A DNA stretch of 64,000 nt from Epichloe hybrida. Taxonomy: Eukaryota; Ascomycota; Sordariomycetes; Hypocreales; Clavicipitaceae. The stretch lies in the NCBI GenBank assembly GCA_019022495.1, contig JAFEKR010000001.1:8184001-8248000 (forward strand), read 5' to 3'. Position numbers and translations under genes: made by a program. Every line of letters begins with the position of its first letter. Position 1 is the stretch's first letter. The notes beneath the pieces were generated by a model. The model was not told the DNA's origin, ran no database searches, and saw only the letters and a list, made by a program, of their open reading frames with translations. This document shows positions 11,686 to 22,924 of this stretch, piece after piece.

Positions 11686-12033
11686 TCATGACTCACACAC
11701 TCTTATACAATGTCGTACTAATGCACCCATTGGGCAACCAACTAGCCCAGCCCCAGCCCCTGCTGCTACTGTACAAAAGTAAATAGGTTTGCTATTAAGA
11801 CAACTTCTTGCCTACATTACTCGCACGTCAAGTTTCATTCCATGTCTCAATTGTTTCATGGGTAGAAAGCTACTTACGCAACGTTTCTCAAACTTTATAA
11901 GTGCTTGCGCTTGGTGTGAAACCTCTTGTACAAGTTTGTCCACCTCGACATCTGTCATCTCACGTTTAGCTGCTAATGGGCTTGCTAGACATGTGTAAGT
12001 GAGCCCTAATACAAAGAATATAGTGGATTTCAT
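11686..12033 (-). CDS. Small secreted, Kex2-type cysteine-rich peptide precursor
   Basis: Two exons, 12033-11878 and 11811-11686, separated by a 66-bp GTAAGT...TAG intron in phase 0, giving 93 residues. The N-terminus MKSTIFFVLGLTYTCLASPL is a signal peptide. Dibasic Lys-Arg sites follow at residues 23-24 and 50-51. The second is immediately before the cysteine-rich tail, as in a prepropeptide cut by a Kex2-type protease. The predicted mature peptide (42 residues, from Cys52) has six cysteines spaced C-x3-C-x8-C-x12-C-x8-C-x3-C, a symmetric pattern, with a Gly/Ala-rich centre. No known family is recognised, so no activity is claimed. It lies between two tRNA genes. The mature part is found only when the splice is made, which supports the model. 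Confidence 0.7.
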
Positions 12034-12774
12034 TTTGAAGAAAAAAAAAACTGGGAGGATGTGAGGATAATTTGTAGCATTTGTAGCAGGACAGGGACCT
12101 TGGGAAGGCGCGGTGTTGGTAATCAGGGTGGACCTTGCCCTAATGTGTGATACCAAAATCATTTGAGGTGGCATGGGCTGTTGTAACGCTATTAATAGTC
12201 GCCAGACAACAATGCTAGAAGTTTCTATTAATTGTGTATTACTCAAAGTATCACAATGAATTCATGACTAGAACCTTTTGGCTGCTCGAATTTATTAGCT
12301 TCAATAGGCGCAGGGGAAAAAGCTTTAGCATCTGTCTAGGGTAACTATTATCCACTTCCGTTTATTTTATTGACCGCCGATTTGACTGATTGACTGACTG
12401 ACAATTTGACTAATTACTTAGATATTTAAGCTTTTCTAGTTCATCCGGGGGCCTTCCCCTGCTAGGGGCCGGCCTCTTCCTCGCTGCCCCTAACTAACCC
12501 CCCTAAAGGCAGTTACATAGGCGGTTAAGTAAATAGCTAATGAGTATTCCGCGTCTCACTAGTAAGAAGAGATATCTTTAGGATAGCGTTATTTTAATAA
12601 AAGGAAAACGGGAAGCTGCTACGCATAGCTCTCTTTCGCTCCGCTTGCCCTCATCATTCGTTTGTTCCAAGGACTTCAAACTCTTTCTCGCTGCAGTATG
12701 TACAAAAGTACTTTTAGCGTAGTGACTCCAAGCTAATAAAAAAATCCTCTGAGATCTATAACTCTGTGGTATTC
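12034..12774. other. Intergenic, no gene seen
   Basis: AT-rich stretch between the peptide gene and tRNA-Gly. Nothing coding is supportable. Confidence 0.55.
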
Positions 12775-12846
12775 TGCGGCCATCGGGAGTCGAACCCGAG
12801 TCGGCTGAATGGAAATCAGCCATGCTAACCGTTACACCATGGCCGC
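12775..12846 (-). tRNA. tRNA-Gly(TCC)
   Basis: On the minus strand, the acceptor GCGGCCA pairs perfectly with TGGCCGC, with an A discriminator. The D-arm is TGGTGTAACGGTTAGCA. The anticodon stem is GCTGA/TCAGC with loop TTTCCAT, so the anticodon is TCC (glycine). The T-arm is CTCGGGTTCGACTCCCGA. No intron. Confidence 0.95.
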
Positions 12847-13446
12847 TGGATTAATTGAGTAGCCCGCTAATACGCCTTGAGACTGTTGCATAATCTTCAA
12901 CATCCATTCAAGGACTGAGAATGGGTTGCAGACTGTGTTATTAAGAACTCGCGCACGTGGGGCGCTAATCATGGTTCTTGAATATCTTGAGTTCAGGGAT
13001 TTCGACTTTCAACTACAGCTCAGGCTAGGAACGTGTTTGCTCGACGCTCTAACTTGCAGCGGGTGGGACGGGGAACGTGGAGTGGGTGCCCGGGGCAAGA
13101 TGTGTCACCGATGAAAATATTTTGACAAAGTCTGGCATCTCTACGGGCATTCTTCATATGAAGTATGCAGGACTGTATGGGTCAGACGTGGCGGGCAACG
13201 TTGTGAGAAGAAGGTCTGCGTACATTCGGAATACAAACGCCGACCCAATACAGTGTGCGCTGGAAGCGGGCGGCACGGGTCAGTTTTCTGCCGAGCGGTG
13301 CGTGCTCGGCCACCTACGGTCGTCAGCAAGCACATCATCATCCCGGAAATAAATGAGCCATTGGAATTTGAGAGCCCTCGTTCCCAGTTTCGCCCACATC
13401 CCCCGCGACCGCGGCGCCGTGTTTTCGATAAGACCTCCTCGCAGCC
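12847..13446. other. Upstream region of the citrate carrier gene
   Basis: No separate gene supported. It probably contains the promoter and 5' UTR of the carrier gene at 13447. Confidence 0.5.
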
Positions 13447-14641
13447 ATGGCCTCTTTACCGCAGGATCCTGCCAACCCGGGGAAGAAGAAGAGCCCCAGT
13501 GCTACACGATCTGTGCTGGCTGGCGCGACGGCCGGAGCCATCGAAATCGGTACGTGTCGTCTGTTGCCCCCCAAGCTGCTCGAGGGCTTTTGACATTGAA
13601 TATGCTGACGAGCCTTGTCTTCAAGCAATCACCTATCCTGCCGAGTGTACGTATCGCCCTTCTGGCGACGCATTCAAGACCAAGACTAGAAGCGCATCGC
13701 CTGGACCGCGCAAGCATTGATTCCGTGTAAAATAGTTGCCAAGACACGATCCCAGCTCAACCGGCGACTGGCGGAAGGCCAGAAACTTCCATGGCCGCCA
13801 TTCGGGAAGCAATGGTACGCTGGGTGCACGACTCTGATCATCGGAAACTCCGCCAAAGCAGGCATTCGTACGTTGGACGTTTTCGGCGCGTGACGCGGGC
13901 TGTGCACCTGATGCCGAAAGCTAATGTGTGACCAGGATTCGTCGCTTTCGACCAGTACAAGAAGCTGTTGGCTGATGAGAACGGCAAGCTGTCCGGTCCC
14001 CGAACGGTGCTCGCTGGGTTTGGCGCTGGTGTGACGGAGTCGTTATTGGCCGTAACGCCGACAGAGAGCATCAAGACGACGCTGTATGCCATGTTTGAAA
14101 ATTCGGCGGAGCTAGGAGCGACTACTAATAACTGATCAGCATAGATGACAGGAAGTCTGCAAAGCCACGACTGCGCGGTTTCCTCCACGCCGTGCCCATC
14201 ATCGCTCGCGAGCGTGGCATTCGAGGCTTCTTTCAAGGCTTCGTTCCCACCACTGCCCGCCAGGCGGCCAACAGTGCCACTCGCTTCGGATCATACACCT
14301 TCCTCAAGCAAATGGCCGAGTCCTACACGGCGCCGGGGGAAAAGCTGGGTGCTGTCGGCACGTTTGGCATCGGTGGTGTCGCCGGCCTCATCACTGTCTT
14401 TGTGACGCAACCCTTGGACACGGTCAAGACGCGTATGCAAAGTATCGAGGCGCGACAGCAGTACGGCAACACATTCAGGTGTGCCGGCATGATTTTTAAG
14501 CAGGAAGGTGTGTTGACGTTCTGGAGCGGCGCATTGCCCAGATTGGTCAGATTGGTCCTAAGCGGTGGAATTGTGTTCACCATGTATGAGAAGAGCATGG
14601 ATCTATTTGACAAGTTGGATCCGGAGATGAAATACATTTAG
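13447..14641 (+). CDS. CTP1: Mitochondrial tricarboxylate (citrate) carrier
   Basis: Mitochondrial carrier family protein (SLC25) of the inner membrane, most like the citrate/malate exchanger Ctp1. Five exons: 13447-13549, 13626-13646, 13736-13867, 13936-14083 and 14140-14641 (301 residues). The second exon is only 21 nt and encodes the core of the first Px[DE]xx[KR] signature (TYPAEF then AKTR across the next junction). Further signatures are TPTESIKT in the second repeat and TQPLDTVKTRM in the third, so all three carrier repeats are present. The short N-terminus ends in SVLAGATAGAIEIAITYP, the usual opening of this carrier. The last intron uses the AG before the C at 14140, which keeps the frame. 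Confidence 0.92.
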
Positions 14642-15052
14642 TCGAATAGATAGAGACGGCGGGCTGCGTCGCTGTGTCTTGTGTTCGTTTGGTCCTCGCT
14701 CTAGGGTCTCGGCGTTGTAGCTTTTTCTATATACCTACCATGTCGCAGTGCCATGGCCTGAACGATTTGTCACACCAGAAGACGCTTTCCATGAATTACT
14801 CATTGTTGATGCATCCATCTACAGACTAATGCAACATCAAGCAGGTTCAATACCCTTCTCGCTATATCCACGTATATCGTACATTTTACATAATGCGGAA
14901 TCGAGAAAAACCTCGCGTGTTTCCCAGGTTTGGGAGGCTACTGCTTTCATGTATTGGTCGAAAGGGTTCGCTCATCGACCTGTTTCCGTACCGTCTCGCC
15001 GCCGAAAATCGAATCACGCACACGCACACGCACACGCACACGCACGGGGTGA
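14642..15052. other. Intergenic between converging genes, with a CACACG repeat
   Basis: No gene seen. A (CACACG)n-type repeat at about 15015-15045 lies just past the stop of the minus-strand gene at 15053. Confidence 0.6.
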
Positions 15053-15557
15053 TCATTGCAACCGAATCATGCCGGACAGCCGTTTGCCCAGCCGCTCAAG
15101 CCATGTCCTTCTTGGGGCCTCTTCGATCTCTCTTACCAAGTCATGGAAGTAAGTCGGTTGGCTTTTGGGCTCCAGCATTGGCCCTCGAAGCTTGAACTGC
15201 GCACAACTGTTAGCCCTCAACATCTGCCGGTTATGCGCTGTCCCCGAACAAGTGACTAGCAGCTCGTACCCTGTCGTTGTACTTGTTTTGCACGAGAAAC
15301 TGCAACGCCCTTGCTTTCAGAGTTTCCTCGGCCTCCATCTCAGGCTTGAAGCTTTTGTAGCGCTCTTCTACCGCTGTGCGAAGGACATCCTGGAGTTGGT
15401 AATCTGGTCGTAAATCTTGCTTGGGCCATTTGGCAAAGGCATCGACATATATACGGCGCTGGGTCTCCTCATCAGTTGCTGAGTTGCTGAACCATAATGC
15501 TGGCGAGGCGGAGTTTGGATCGGTTTGGAAAGAACTTACCGCTATAGAGCGAGACAT
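15053..15557 (-). CDS. Cbp6/UQCC2-like mitochondrial complex III assembly factor
   Basis: Three exons: 15557-15540, 15458-15270 and 15196-15053, giving 116 residues. The first exon codes only six residues (MSRSIA) before a GTAAGT donor. The acceptor after CCCAG at 15459 is the one that keeps the frame and yields RRIYVDAFAKWPKQDLRPDY. The second intron ends at GCGCAG with a GCTAAC branch site. The third exon supplies a conserved-looking tail (FKLRGPMLEPKSQPTYF ... LERLGKRLSGMIRLQ) that the unspliced frame would miss. The AxWPxxxLRP and QxxLxxxVExR pattern resembles the Cbp6/UQCC2 family, small matrix proteins that help cytochrome b synthesis and complex III assembly. The family call is by resemblance; the gene itself is well supported. 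It is divergent from the Bsd2-like gene. Confidence 0.7.
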
Positions 15558-16194
15558 TGTGGCCGACGCTGATGGCACCAGGTGCGCTCGGGATGCGTGT
15601 ATTATTGTCAGAGAGATCGTATGATCAGTCAAGGGATGCCATGCGGGGTCTCAATGCGTCGTACTGTGTAATAATACCAGTTGCATACTGTGTAGTCCGT
15701 ACGGAGTACAATAACGCGCTTCGTCTTTCTTGCCGGGCTTGCCTGCTGATTGGTTGTTTCTTCCTCTTGCACGCACGACCGGATTGGGAACATTAGATGT
15801 TCCAGGGGCCTGCAATCCACTCTGACACAGTGCCCGTAGCGTGTAACCCACCCAGGTCAACTGGTCCGCTAATTAGTCAACCGTTTGATGGGGTTGCCCA
15901 TCGCTCGAGTTGGCCTCCCCCAGACTCTGTCTCTCGACCCTCGTCTGTCCAAACTACCGTACCCTTGCGACCAAGTCGACGTCTGCTCGGATCCTCCCTT
16001 TCATTCGAGTCTGCCTTTGTACTTGTACCTGGTCCTGATTTTATGCTCGCACTCTTGTTTCCTCTGTCCTTCGCCTCGCCCTCCTTCTGTCGTCGCTGAG
16101 CCTGAGCCTTCCTGGTCGATTGGGTCTATCCGTTGTGCCAGCATTCTCCATCGAGGACCACACTCTACCGGACCAAACTCCATCACATTTCATG
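15558..16194. promoter_or_regulatory. Shared intergenic/promoter region
   Basis: A 637-bp gap between divergent genes. The right half is strongly C/T-rich on the plus strand, as is usual just upstream of fungal transcription starts, leading into the Bsd2-like gene. Confidence 0.45.
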
Positions 16195-17332
16195 ATGCCT
16201 GGGCCCGGACGATACGAAAGGGTATGCATCTGAATTCATTTTCACGAGTTCGCCGGGGAGTGGCGAGGTGCTGTTCTAACACATGACTAGGTCAACGACC
16301 AAGATGATGACGTTCACACGTCCCTAGATCCCCAACCGATGCACCCGACTCCTCCTTCTCCGCCTCCCTCGTTCCATTCGCGGACTTCATCGCTCACCAG
16401 ACGAAATCAGGTCGACCCTGATCTAGCTGATGCCTTTGATGACGAGGGTGATGGAAGCGACGACGACGCTGATGACCGACAACGCCTGGTGAGGCAAACT
16501 AACACAACAGCAACAGCATCTTGCTCGCCAGATCTTCCAGCCGTTGATGATAGGTCGAGGCATCTTCCGCCGCCCTCAGCACAAGAACAGAATGCATCTT
16601 CAGGTTCTCGAACGCGTGTCGTTGGGGGCGGTGCCGGGTCTGACGGCGTATTTGCAAACCTTTCTGCGAAGCCCGAGCGAACAGACTCCGAAAAGGACGA
16701 AATGCCTCCGGTAAGATGTCGTAATCTGTTGATGGGCCCGATGGAAGAGGAGCGCTAATGACGGGCAGTCTTACGAACAAGCGGCAGCTGATGCAGCGCC
16801 ACCATACTGGGAAACCACCATCCTCGCCCCAGGAATAGGCGGACTGGACGAGGTGTACGTCGATGGAATGCCAGTCGGCTCCGTGTTCTCATTCATCTGG
16901 AACGGCATGATTTCTACATCGTTTCAACTGGTTGGCTTCTTGCTCACATACTTGTTACACTCGACACACGCTGCCAAGAATGGCTCACGCGCCGGTTTGG
17001 GAATCACGCTGATTCAATATGGGTTCTACATGAAGGATTCTGGAAGCGGTGGCGCACCCGTCATGCGCGGTCCAGACGGATATGCGGATCCTCCGGACCC
17101 AAACTCGCACGAATTCACGTCTGGCGAAGTCACCGACGGCGGCCCTGCTACGATTACTGGGAGCGAGTGGATGGCATATGTTCTCATGGTGGCTGGTTGG
17201 TTCATACTGATCAAGAGTATAGCCGAGTTGTTGAAAGCGCGACGACACGAGCAACTAGTACTCCAGAGTCCAGAACGAGGACTGAGTGTTCCCGTTGTTG
17301 CTGAAGGAGAGAGCCCCGAGCGCATTGTATAA
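16195..17332 (+). CDS. Bsd2/Ndfip-type ubiquitin-ligase adaptor (metal homeostasis)
   Basis: Three exons: 16195-16221, 16291-16710 and 16769-17332 (336 residues). Two in-frame junctions give MPGPGRYER|VNDQDD and EKDEMPP|SYEQAA. The N-terminal half is a disordered, acidic, Pro/Ser-rich cytosolic region. A PPxY motif (PPYW) is visible just after the second junction. In Bsd2/Ndfip proteins this motif recruits Rsp5/Nedd4 ligases to send transporters such as metal carriers to the vacuole (family knowledge). The C-terminal half has the family core GSVFSFIWNGMISTSFQLVG, then further hydrophobic segments (LLTYLLHSTHAAKNGSRAGLG and WMAYVLMVAGWFILI), consistent with three membrane spans in Golgi/endosome membranes. 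A high-confidence call. Confidence 0.88.
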
Positions 17333-18775
17333 AGTTGCACAACAACAGACAACCAGTTGACATGTTCACATGAATGAAACTCGGGGTTCTTCCTTTTTTC
17401 CCTTCTCTTCTTCCCTTTCAGCGACGTGGAACTGGAATCCAACGTGGCAAGGCAGTGACACTCTATAGCACGGAGCGAACGTATTTCCCTGGCTTGGTGG
17501 ATCATCGGCTCGGGCTACCATGCCACGGTACCCAAATAGTATAAGAAAATTGTCGATAATCGCCGTGTTTAGTAAAGACGTCGTGAGCTGCCTCTGGGCA
17601 TGACAAGATTGAAGCAGCCCCGCAGACATGCATCAATCTCCCTGATAAGGGCCACGTGGCACTTTGTGTGTTGCATGTTTTGCGGGCGGGTTTGGGGATC
17701 AAAGAAGAAGAATATGGCGTGCTTATCATTATATCGCCTCGCTTATTTTTTTAGTTCGTGTTTTATGTATTATTTTCCATGCATCTAGGAAGGGAAGACA
17801 GATGACACCCAAAGAAAAGGCCCTGCTCTCACCCCGCCTTCAGCCGGATGAGAGTTTAACTGACTCGCGTGGGTGCCAGGATTCCCCCCCCAAGAAAGTC
17901 GGTGCAGCTTGCCGGCTCATCCTTGAACATGACATGACGGGCAGCACATTGGCTGCATAAATTTGCCGGTGGTGCTTTGAAATCTCCCCCCTGACCAAGC
18001 TGAGTCAGGAATAGCTTATCATTACTATGTATACTTGTAGGGCATGGAGAGGTTTATTTCAGACAAGATGATATAGTCCGTACATTCGCGGTATATGTAA
18101 GGAGGCTATGTCTATGCCAAGAGGCTTGTAGCAATAACGTGGGCGTTGCGGCGATGACGCGCCTCAAAGCATGATGATGGATGCGTTATAGCTAATACGT
18201 GGGCATCTGATATATGTATGAAGGTGAATAAGCGTTTCGGGCCAATGCAGCTCATCCGATGATAAGCTCATCGGAGGACGTTTGCGGATCTTGGTGGGGG
18301 CATGCGCCGCATTGCGCTGCGGTGCATCACGCCGGCAACATTGTGCATGAGGCGACTCGGTTCGGTTCAGCAGGCCTCTTTGCCATCGTTGTGCAACAGC
18401 ACTGACACGAATCAGGTTTGCACAGAGTCTTTGTCGGTCACGCGCATGACGACGGACTCATGATGGGCATGGTCTCGGTAGCTATCCATGCTAGGCCCTG
18501 TTAGCTCGCCTTGGTCTGCCCGATCCTTTGCGGCCTTTGCCCCCGACGAGACGGTAGATATGTACAAGGAAGTTGGATATTAATAGGAGCGTGAATATTA
18601 ATGGAAGGAATTGGCTTACAATAATGTGAGATGAGGGGGAAAAAAAAAAAAAAAAAAAAAAGAATCACATCTATATAAACTGTGCCATGATCCCCTGCTT
18701 CAGTCGCACGGGGCATCACATCACCATCATCCTTCAAAATCATTCTTCAGAATCATCCTTTAAAATCCATTAATC
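17333..18775. other. Intergenic, no gene seen
   Basis: About 1.4 kb with no supportable gene. It contains an imperfect duplicated motif (GCTCATCCGATGATAAGCTCATCGG) near 18250 and an A-tract of about 24 bases at 18638-18661. Confidence 0.5.
18672..18679 (+). promoter_or_regulatory. TATA box of the secreted CVNH-like gene
   Basis: TATATAAA lies about 100 bp upstream of the ATG at 18776, followed by a short leader with three near copies of a CATCCTTCAAAAT-like motif. Confidence 0.6.
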
Positions 18776-19515
18776 ATGAAGTCGAGCGGTATCTTTTTCC
18801 TCCCACTAGCCCTTCTGAGCATCGGCTCAGAGGCTCAGCCCAACGGCTTCGACCAAACTACGCATCTGAGTTTCACGGTTTGTAATCCGAAATTAGAGCC
18901 GCCGGCGCGGGACAGCGTTAAAGGGCGTTGCCCAGGCCCACATGGCAAGTATTTGAGGGGACACATAGGCCTGGGGCAGTGCCTGCACGTCGTAGACGGC
19001 GTGTTACGAGGTGGACATGTGTGAGTTTCTCTAATAGATGGATTGCTATCCATCTTAAGGAAGGCGATTTTTTTTTTTTTACTAACTCCTATTTTTTAGT
19101 AATGCGCTCGCGAACAAATTTATGTGGGATTGTGAATGGCACAAGGCCTCCCTCATTGGCTCAGTGTACCACTGCAAGTGCAAGAGTGCCAACGGCGATT
19201 GGGTCGATAATGCCATAGATCTCGGTCAGTCTTTCCTTCTTCTCGTGTGGAAAACGTTTTTTTCTTTGGGAGTTTTGAGTAATTCTAGACTAACCTGCAA
19301 GACCAATCTCTCCGGTAACAGATGGTATCATTACCTATCGAAACGGCACGATGCACTGCGACAATTATCATGGACGTACTAATCGGGAAGACGATCCTGC
19401 CGGGGTCCTTCAGGAGACGAATGAGATAGATCCCACCTTTAAAAAGGTGGCCCGTGATTACTATCGAGAGATGGCGCGAAAATTGAAGGAAGTACAAGTA
19501 ATAAAGAAGACCTAG
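18776..19515 (+). CDS. Secreted cyanovirin-N-like protein
   Basis: Three exons: 18776-19020, 19100-19224 and 19322-19515 (187 residues), with GTGAGT and GTCAGT donors and in-frame joins. The signal peptide is MKSSGIFFLPLALLSIGSEA. The mature part shows the two-half layout of the cyanovirin-N homology (CVNH) fold: a first half with C...KGRCPGP...IGLGQCL and a second half with DCEW...YHCKC...GDWVDNAIDLDGI followed by NGTMHC. The IDL plus N/G-turn plus C pattern is the recognisable feature. A basic, helical C-terminal extension (ARDYYREMARKLKEVQVIKK) is unusual. CVNH proteins often bind glycans. A related gene lies at 22925-23522 on the other strand. The fold is assigned by pattern only. Confidence 0.65.
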
Positions 19516-20235
19516 CTGGCGTAGGATCTTTGAACAGATTCTGACTCATGGCCGCTCCTAGGATCTATAAAAAGATTCTTGGCCTATAGGATCTGGAAAA
19601 GGGTTCTCAGCAACTAGACTAGCTCCTGGAACCTCTGTGGGCTTGGTGTGTGTGTGTGTGGTGCTTTTTGGTGCCGTCCAGCTGGAAGGGAGTCTCGGAT
19701 TTTTCCATCCCAGACGCCATGGCTTGGCCAAGTTGGCCAAGTAGTGGTTGTTGAGGTGGCTGAAATAGAGGATTAGTTTGAGGAATAAAACGTTGTTGGT
19801 TTTTATCAAAAGTCATCCAGTCCATTGTTGTCCGCCGTCTCCCAAGTCAAATGATTCGACACTGGGATGTGTAAATTACTAACACCTGCCCCCCCCCCCC
19901 CTCTCTCTACTTTTACAGTAAATTTAGCAAGTCATGGTTATTATAATAATTTGTCTTCTTTAGTGAGGTTGTTTGTTGGTTTAATGTACGTAGCGTGTTA
20001 TCATTAGTCGCGAAGCCATACCTGCGGTTCTATATTATTCCACCCAATGATGTTTTCGGTTATTGATATGAGTCTGATGGGTCGTTTATCAGTCTCGGGC
20101 CCGCCTTCCATTTTTGGATCTTGGGGATGCCTACGGAGTATAAAACAATAAAACACTTTTTCTGCGGGATAAACTCGTCCCACCGACTCAAAAATACAAT
20201 CTCTTCCCCCTGGCCTCGCACCTGGCACTCTAGGC
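19516..20235. other. Intergenic, no gene seen
   Basis: It contains short TCTTGGCCTATAGGATCTGGAAAA-like near repeats after the stop, a (GT)n run near 19646-19660 and a C-tract near 19888. Nothing coding is supportable. Confidence 0.5.
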
Positions 20236-21362
20236 ATGCCTCCCCTCGAAGAGGTTCCGTCCCCGGTTCTCATATTAATTGCAAAGAGTGTGCCTGACCT
20301 GGTTTCCCTCCACAGCCTGCGTCTGGCGTCACCAGTCTGTGCCGCACTCCTAAGCGATGTGCCTATCGGGGCCGAAATAGTCGATGAGGTGGCGTCATTG
20401 AGCATGGCCAAATATAATTGGGACATCTTTGGTTACGTTTGGCAATTACTCCAAGAGGCCGAATCAACTCAGACGGAACCTATCGGGGCTATCAAAATAC
20501 CGACACCACATCCCACGGCCGAGTCCACGCTCCAACTACTGGCGCTTGCTAGGGTTGTTCATGACACGGCGCACCGCTGCCTCCACACGCTGTTGCGAAG
20601 ATTAGTCGCGCTACAACCGCGGCGTCTAATAGACATCACCTTTGACCTCCGTAGGCAACGCTTCTGGAAGCCAAGCAACCCTGACTTTCATACCACCGCC
20701 CCAGCCACCGAGTGAAGCATTCAACATTGACCGCGCAGCGGCAGGCGCCCCATTCGAGTGGGTTGAGGCAGAACGTGCCTTGAATGGTGCCTGGTTGCTC
20801 GCTCTTTTTGCCCTTCTTCGAGACATTGATCCAGCCACCTCTAACACGGGCAATTAACCCAGCGAAGCTCAACGCCTCCACATGCGCCAAGTTGGCATTT
20901 TGTGGGACCATGAAAACGCGAGGACAGTCCTAGACTGCTTCATCAACGATGAAGATCAGAGCCATCTGCGATTGACTGATCTCTTTTCATCTGCTCCGTC
21001 GTGTCATGAGGCAGGGTGCTCGGTAAATGCTCGCCCTGCAGACTCCGCATGGGAACCTGGCCCAGGCGGCCTTGGTCGCAGTCATTGGCCAACGACCGCT
21101 TTTGCCAGCGCTAGGACAGTCTATTATTCACCTATAAGATATGTCCGGTTTGCGCCCTATAGGGCCTTGGGGCTTTACTATCTGGGAGGAACCTCGCCTA
21201 GTTGCTATGGGTCTGCTTGGTAGCAATCATCTTATTAATGCTGTGGGCCATCGCCTTGTCCGGTATGGGGACATGTATGCATGGAAGAGTGTGCTGACGC
21301 CTGAGCAGCTTGAACAGCTTGAAGCGGATCAACGTGCTGCGTGGCATCAGCCCCCGTTCTAA
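20236..21362 (+). pseudogene. F-box-like protein gene, frameshifted
   Basis: The first frame (20236-20715) opens with an F-box-like helix (LEEVPSPVLILIAKSVPDLVSLHSLRLASPVCAA, here given only in part) and continues DTAHRCLHTLLRRLVALQPRRL. The same protein then continues in another frame from about 20690 (APFEWVEAERALNGAWLLALFALLRDI), meets an in-frame TAA at 20855-20857, continues (RQVGILWDHENARTVLD), and changes frame again near 21171 to end GFTIWEEPRLVAMGLLG ... LTPEQLEQLEADQRAAWHQ. No GT-AG intron repairs both shifts and the stop. F-box proteins recruit substrates to SCF ubiquitin ligases. I call it a decayed member of a fungal F-box family; multiple lesions make sequencing error unlikely as the only cause. 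Confidence 0.65.
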
Positions 21363-21722
21363 TCCTTCACGAAGGAGAGAAATGATGGCCGGTTTTCATG
21401 TTGCCTTTCCATCCCTGTAGTAAATTGATTGTGGGCGGTGGAATCAATATCGTGGGAGTTATAATGTAGGGACTATGCGGGAGCCACAGACTTACGTAGT
21501 CATTGAGGTACATGTACTTTATTTGTCAACATTTCAATAGAGTTCGTGATGCACCAGTTATCATAAAAATAACCCGCCATTGCCATTCGAGTCTGCCACA
21601 AGTACATTGCATTTGTATTTGTCGTTGGCTGCAAGAAACAATACCTTCCGCTCCGGCAAGCTCACCCAATTTTCCTGCCGTTCTCAGTACAACGATTTTG
21701 GGCTCTAGAAATTTCCTTCATC

Positions 21723-22196
21723 ATGAAAATCTCATCTGGGTTCCAGAGACGGGCTCTGACAGTCGCAATAACTCTCGTTATCACAAATGTGCTGAAGAGC
21801 CTCTCAGTTCAAGCTGATGTGACACATCCAATTGTGCCTATTGATCGCATCAATTCGACATATGAAATCCGGCTCCTAGATAAAGATGGCACGTTTCTCG
21901 TTTCCTCGGATAAGCATTCGCTACAGATTCGTGACGATGACGGCGCGGTGCTTTCAAAAGCAACCGATAGAGGTACGTAAGTGATGCTAGTTCTCCCACA
22001 ATCGAACTATGCAGCTCTTAAATTAACTGTAAACCAGCGGGATTCGTTGCAATCCTTGCTTGCTAGATTTCTAGAAGTAGAAATAAGTTCTTTTAACGAG
22101 AACATGGACGGACCGCCTCAATATGGAAGTGTTGCTACAATACTAATAAAGAAGGATAACAGAGTTTCATGTGCGAAAATCCAAACTGTCCACTAG
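21723..22196 (+). CDS. Small secreted hypothetical protein
   Basis: Two exons, 21723-21972 and 22015-22196, joined in phase 1 across a 42-bp GTACGT...GCAG intron, giving 143 residues. The N-terminus has a basic start then a hydrophobic signal-like segment (ALTVAITLVITNVLKSLSVQA). The mature part is beta-rich with alternating hydrophobics (TYEIRLLDKDGTFLVSS, SLQIRDDDGAVLSKA) and one cysteine near the end. I do not recognise a family. The intron is short, which lowers confidence in the exact junction, but both flanks read as coding. It lies among other secreted-protein genes. Confidence 0.55.
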
Positions 22197-22924
22197 ACGT
22201 AGCCATTTCTGTGGCCCTTTGGGTGGGCGGAGACATCCCAGCGTCGTGATAGACCTAGATATAAGCAAATTTGAAAGCACCTTAGTTAAAGATTAACGAA
22301 TTTGACGGTGAGTAAAGGTTATTGGCTCTGACGCTCGGATCAAAGCTTGAAGGTTCTAATAATAGGAGTGATGCTATTAGGCCTATTGTGAGGAAGAATT
22401 TAAATGGGCGGCTGTAGATAGCTTTAATTTAGGTACCTTGTAATTAAAGTGAAATTACGTGTGAGGCATGAGTAGCTAGTAATGGCTATCTTTAGCCACC
22501 GCCGCCACAATTTTAGTGCTATTTACTCTAGCGTTGAACTCTTAGAAGACTTATAGAAACATTGTGTACACTCTTGATAAGTAACAAGTAACCACAATAT
22601 ATCACTATCGATTTTGTCAAGGGAAAACACCATCCTAGAGGACACGATGCTAGCTCACACATACGCGACTGGCACGGTCACGTGTTAACTAAATCATCAG
22701 AGATAGGGGTGGTTAACGCTAATACAACGTCACACTTAATATTATTTGGTAAGGGCATATAAGTTTAATTAGATTAGGTATCTGGACAAGCATCGTCATG
22801 CTAATAATCCCTAAGAGCAAAGCAAGAAGTGACCCCTTTTTAAATGTAAACATCCCTTGCCACGATAGGTCTTAGCGCGATGCGACGCGTTATGCGAGGT
22901 AGAGAGATTTCAGCCAAACACTAT
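22197..22924. other. Intergenic, AT-rich
   Basis: No gene seen in about 730 bp. Confidence 0.5.

Noticed and set aside
15231..15632. Unspliced 133-codon frame for the Cbp6-like gene
   Set aside because: It adds an unlikely N-terminus and misses the conserved-looking third exon; the three-exon model gives a better protein.
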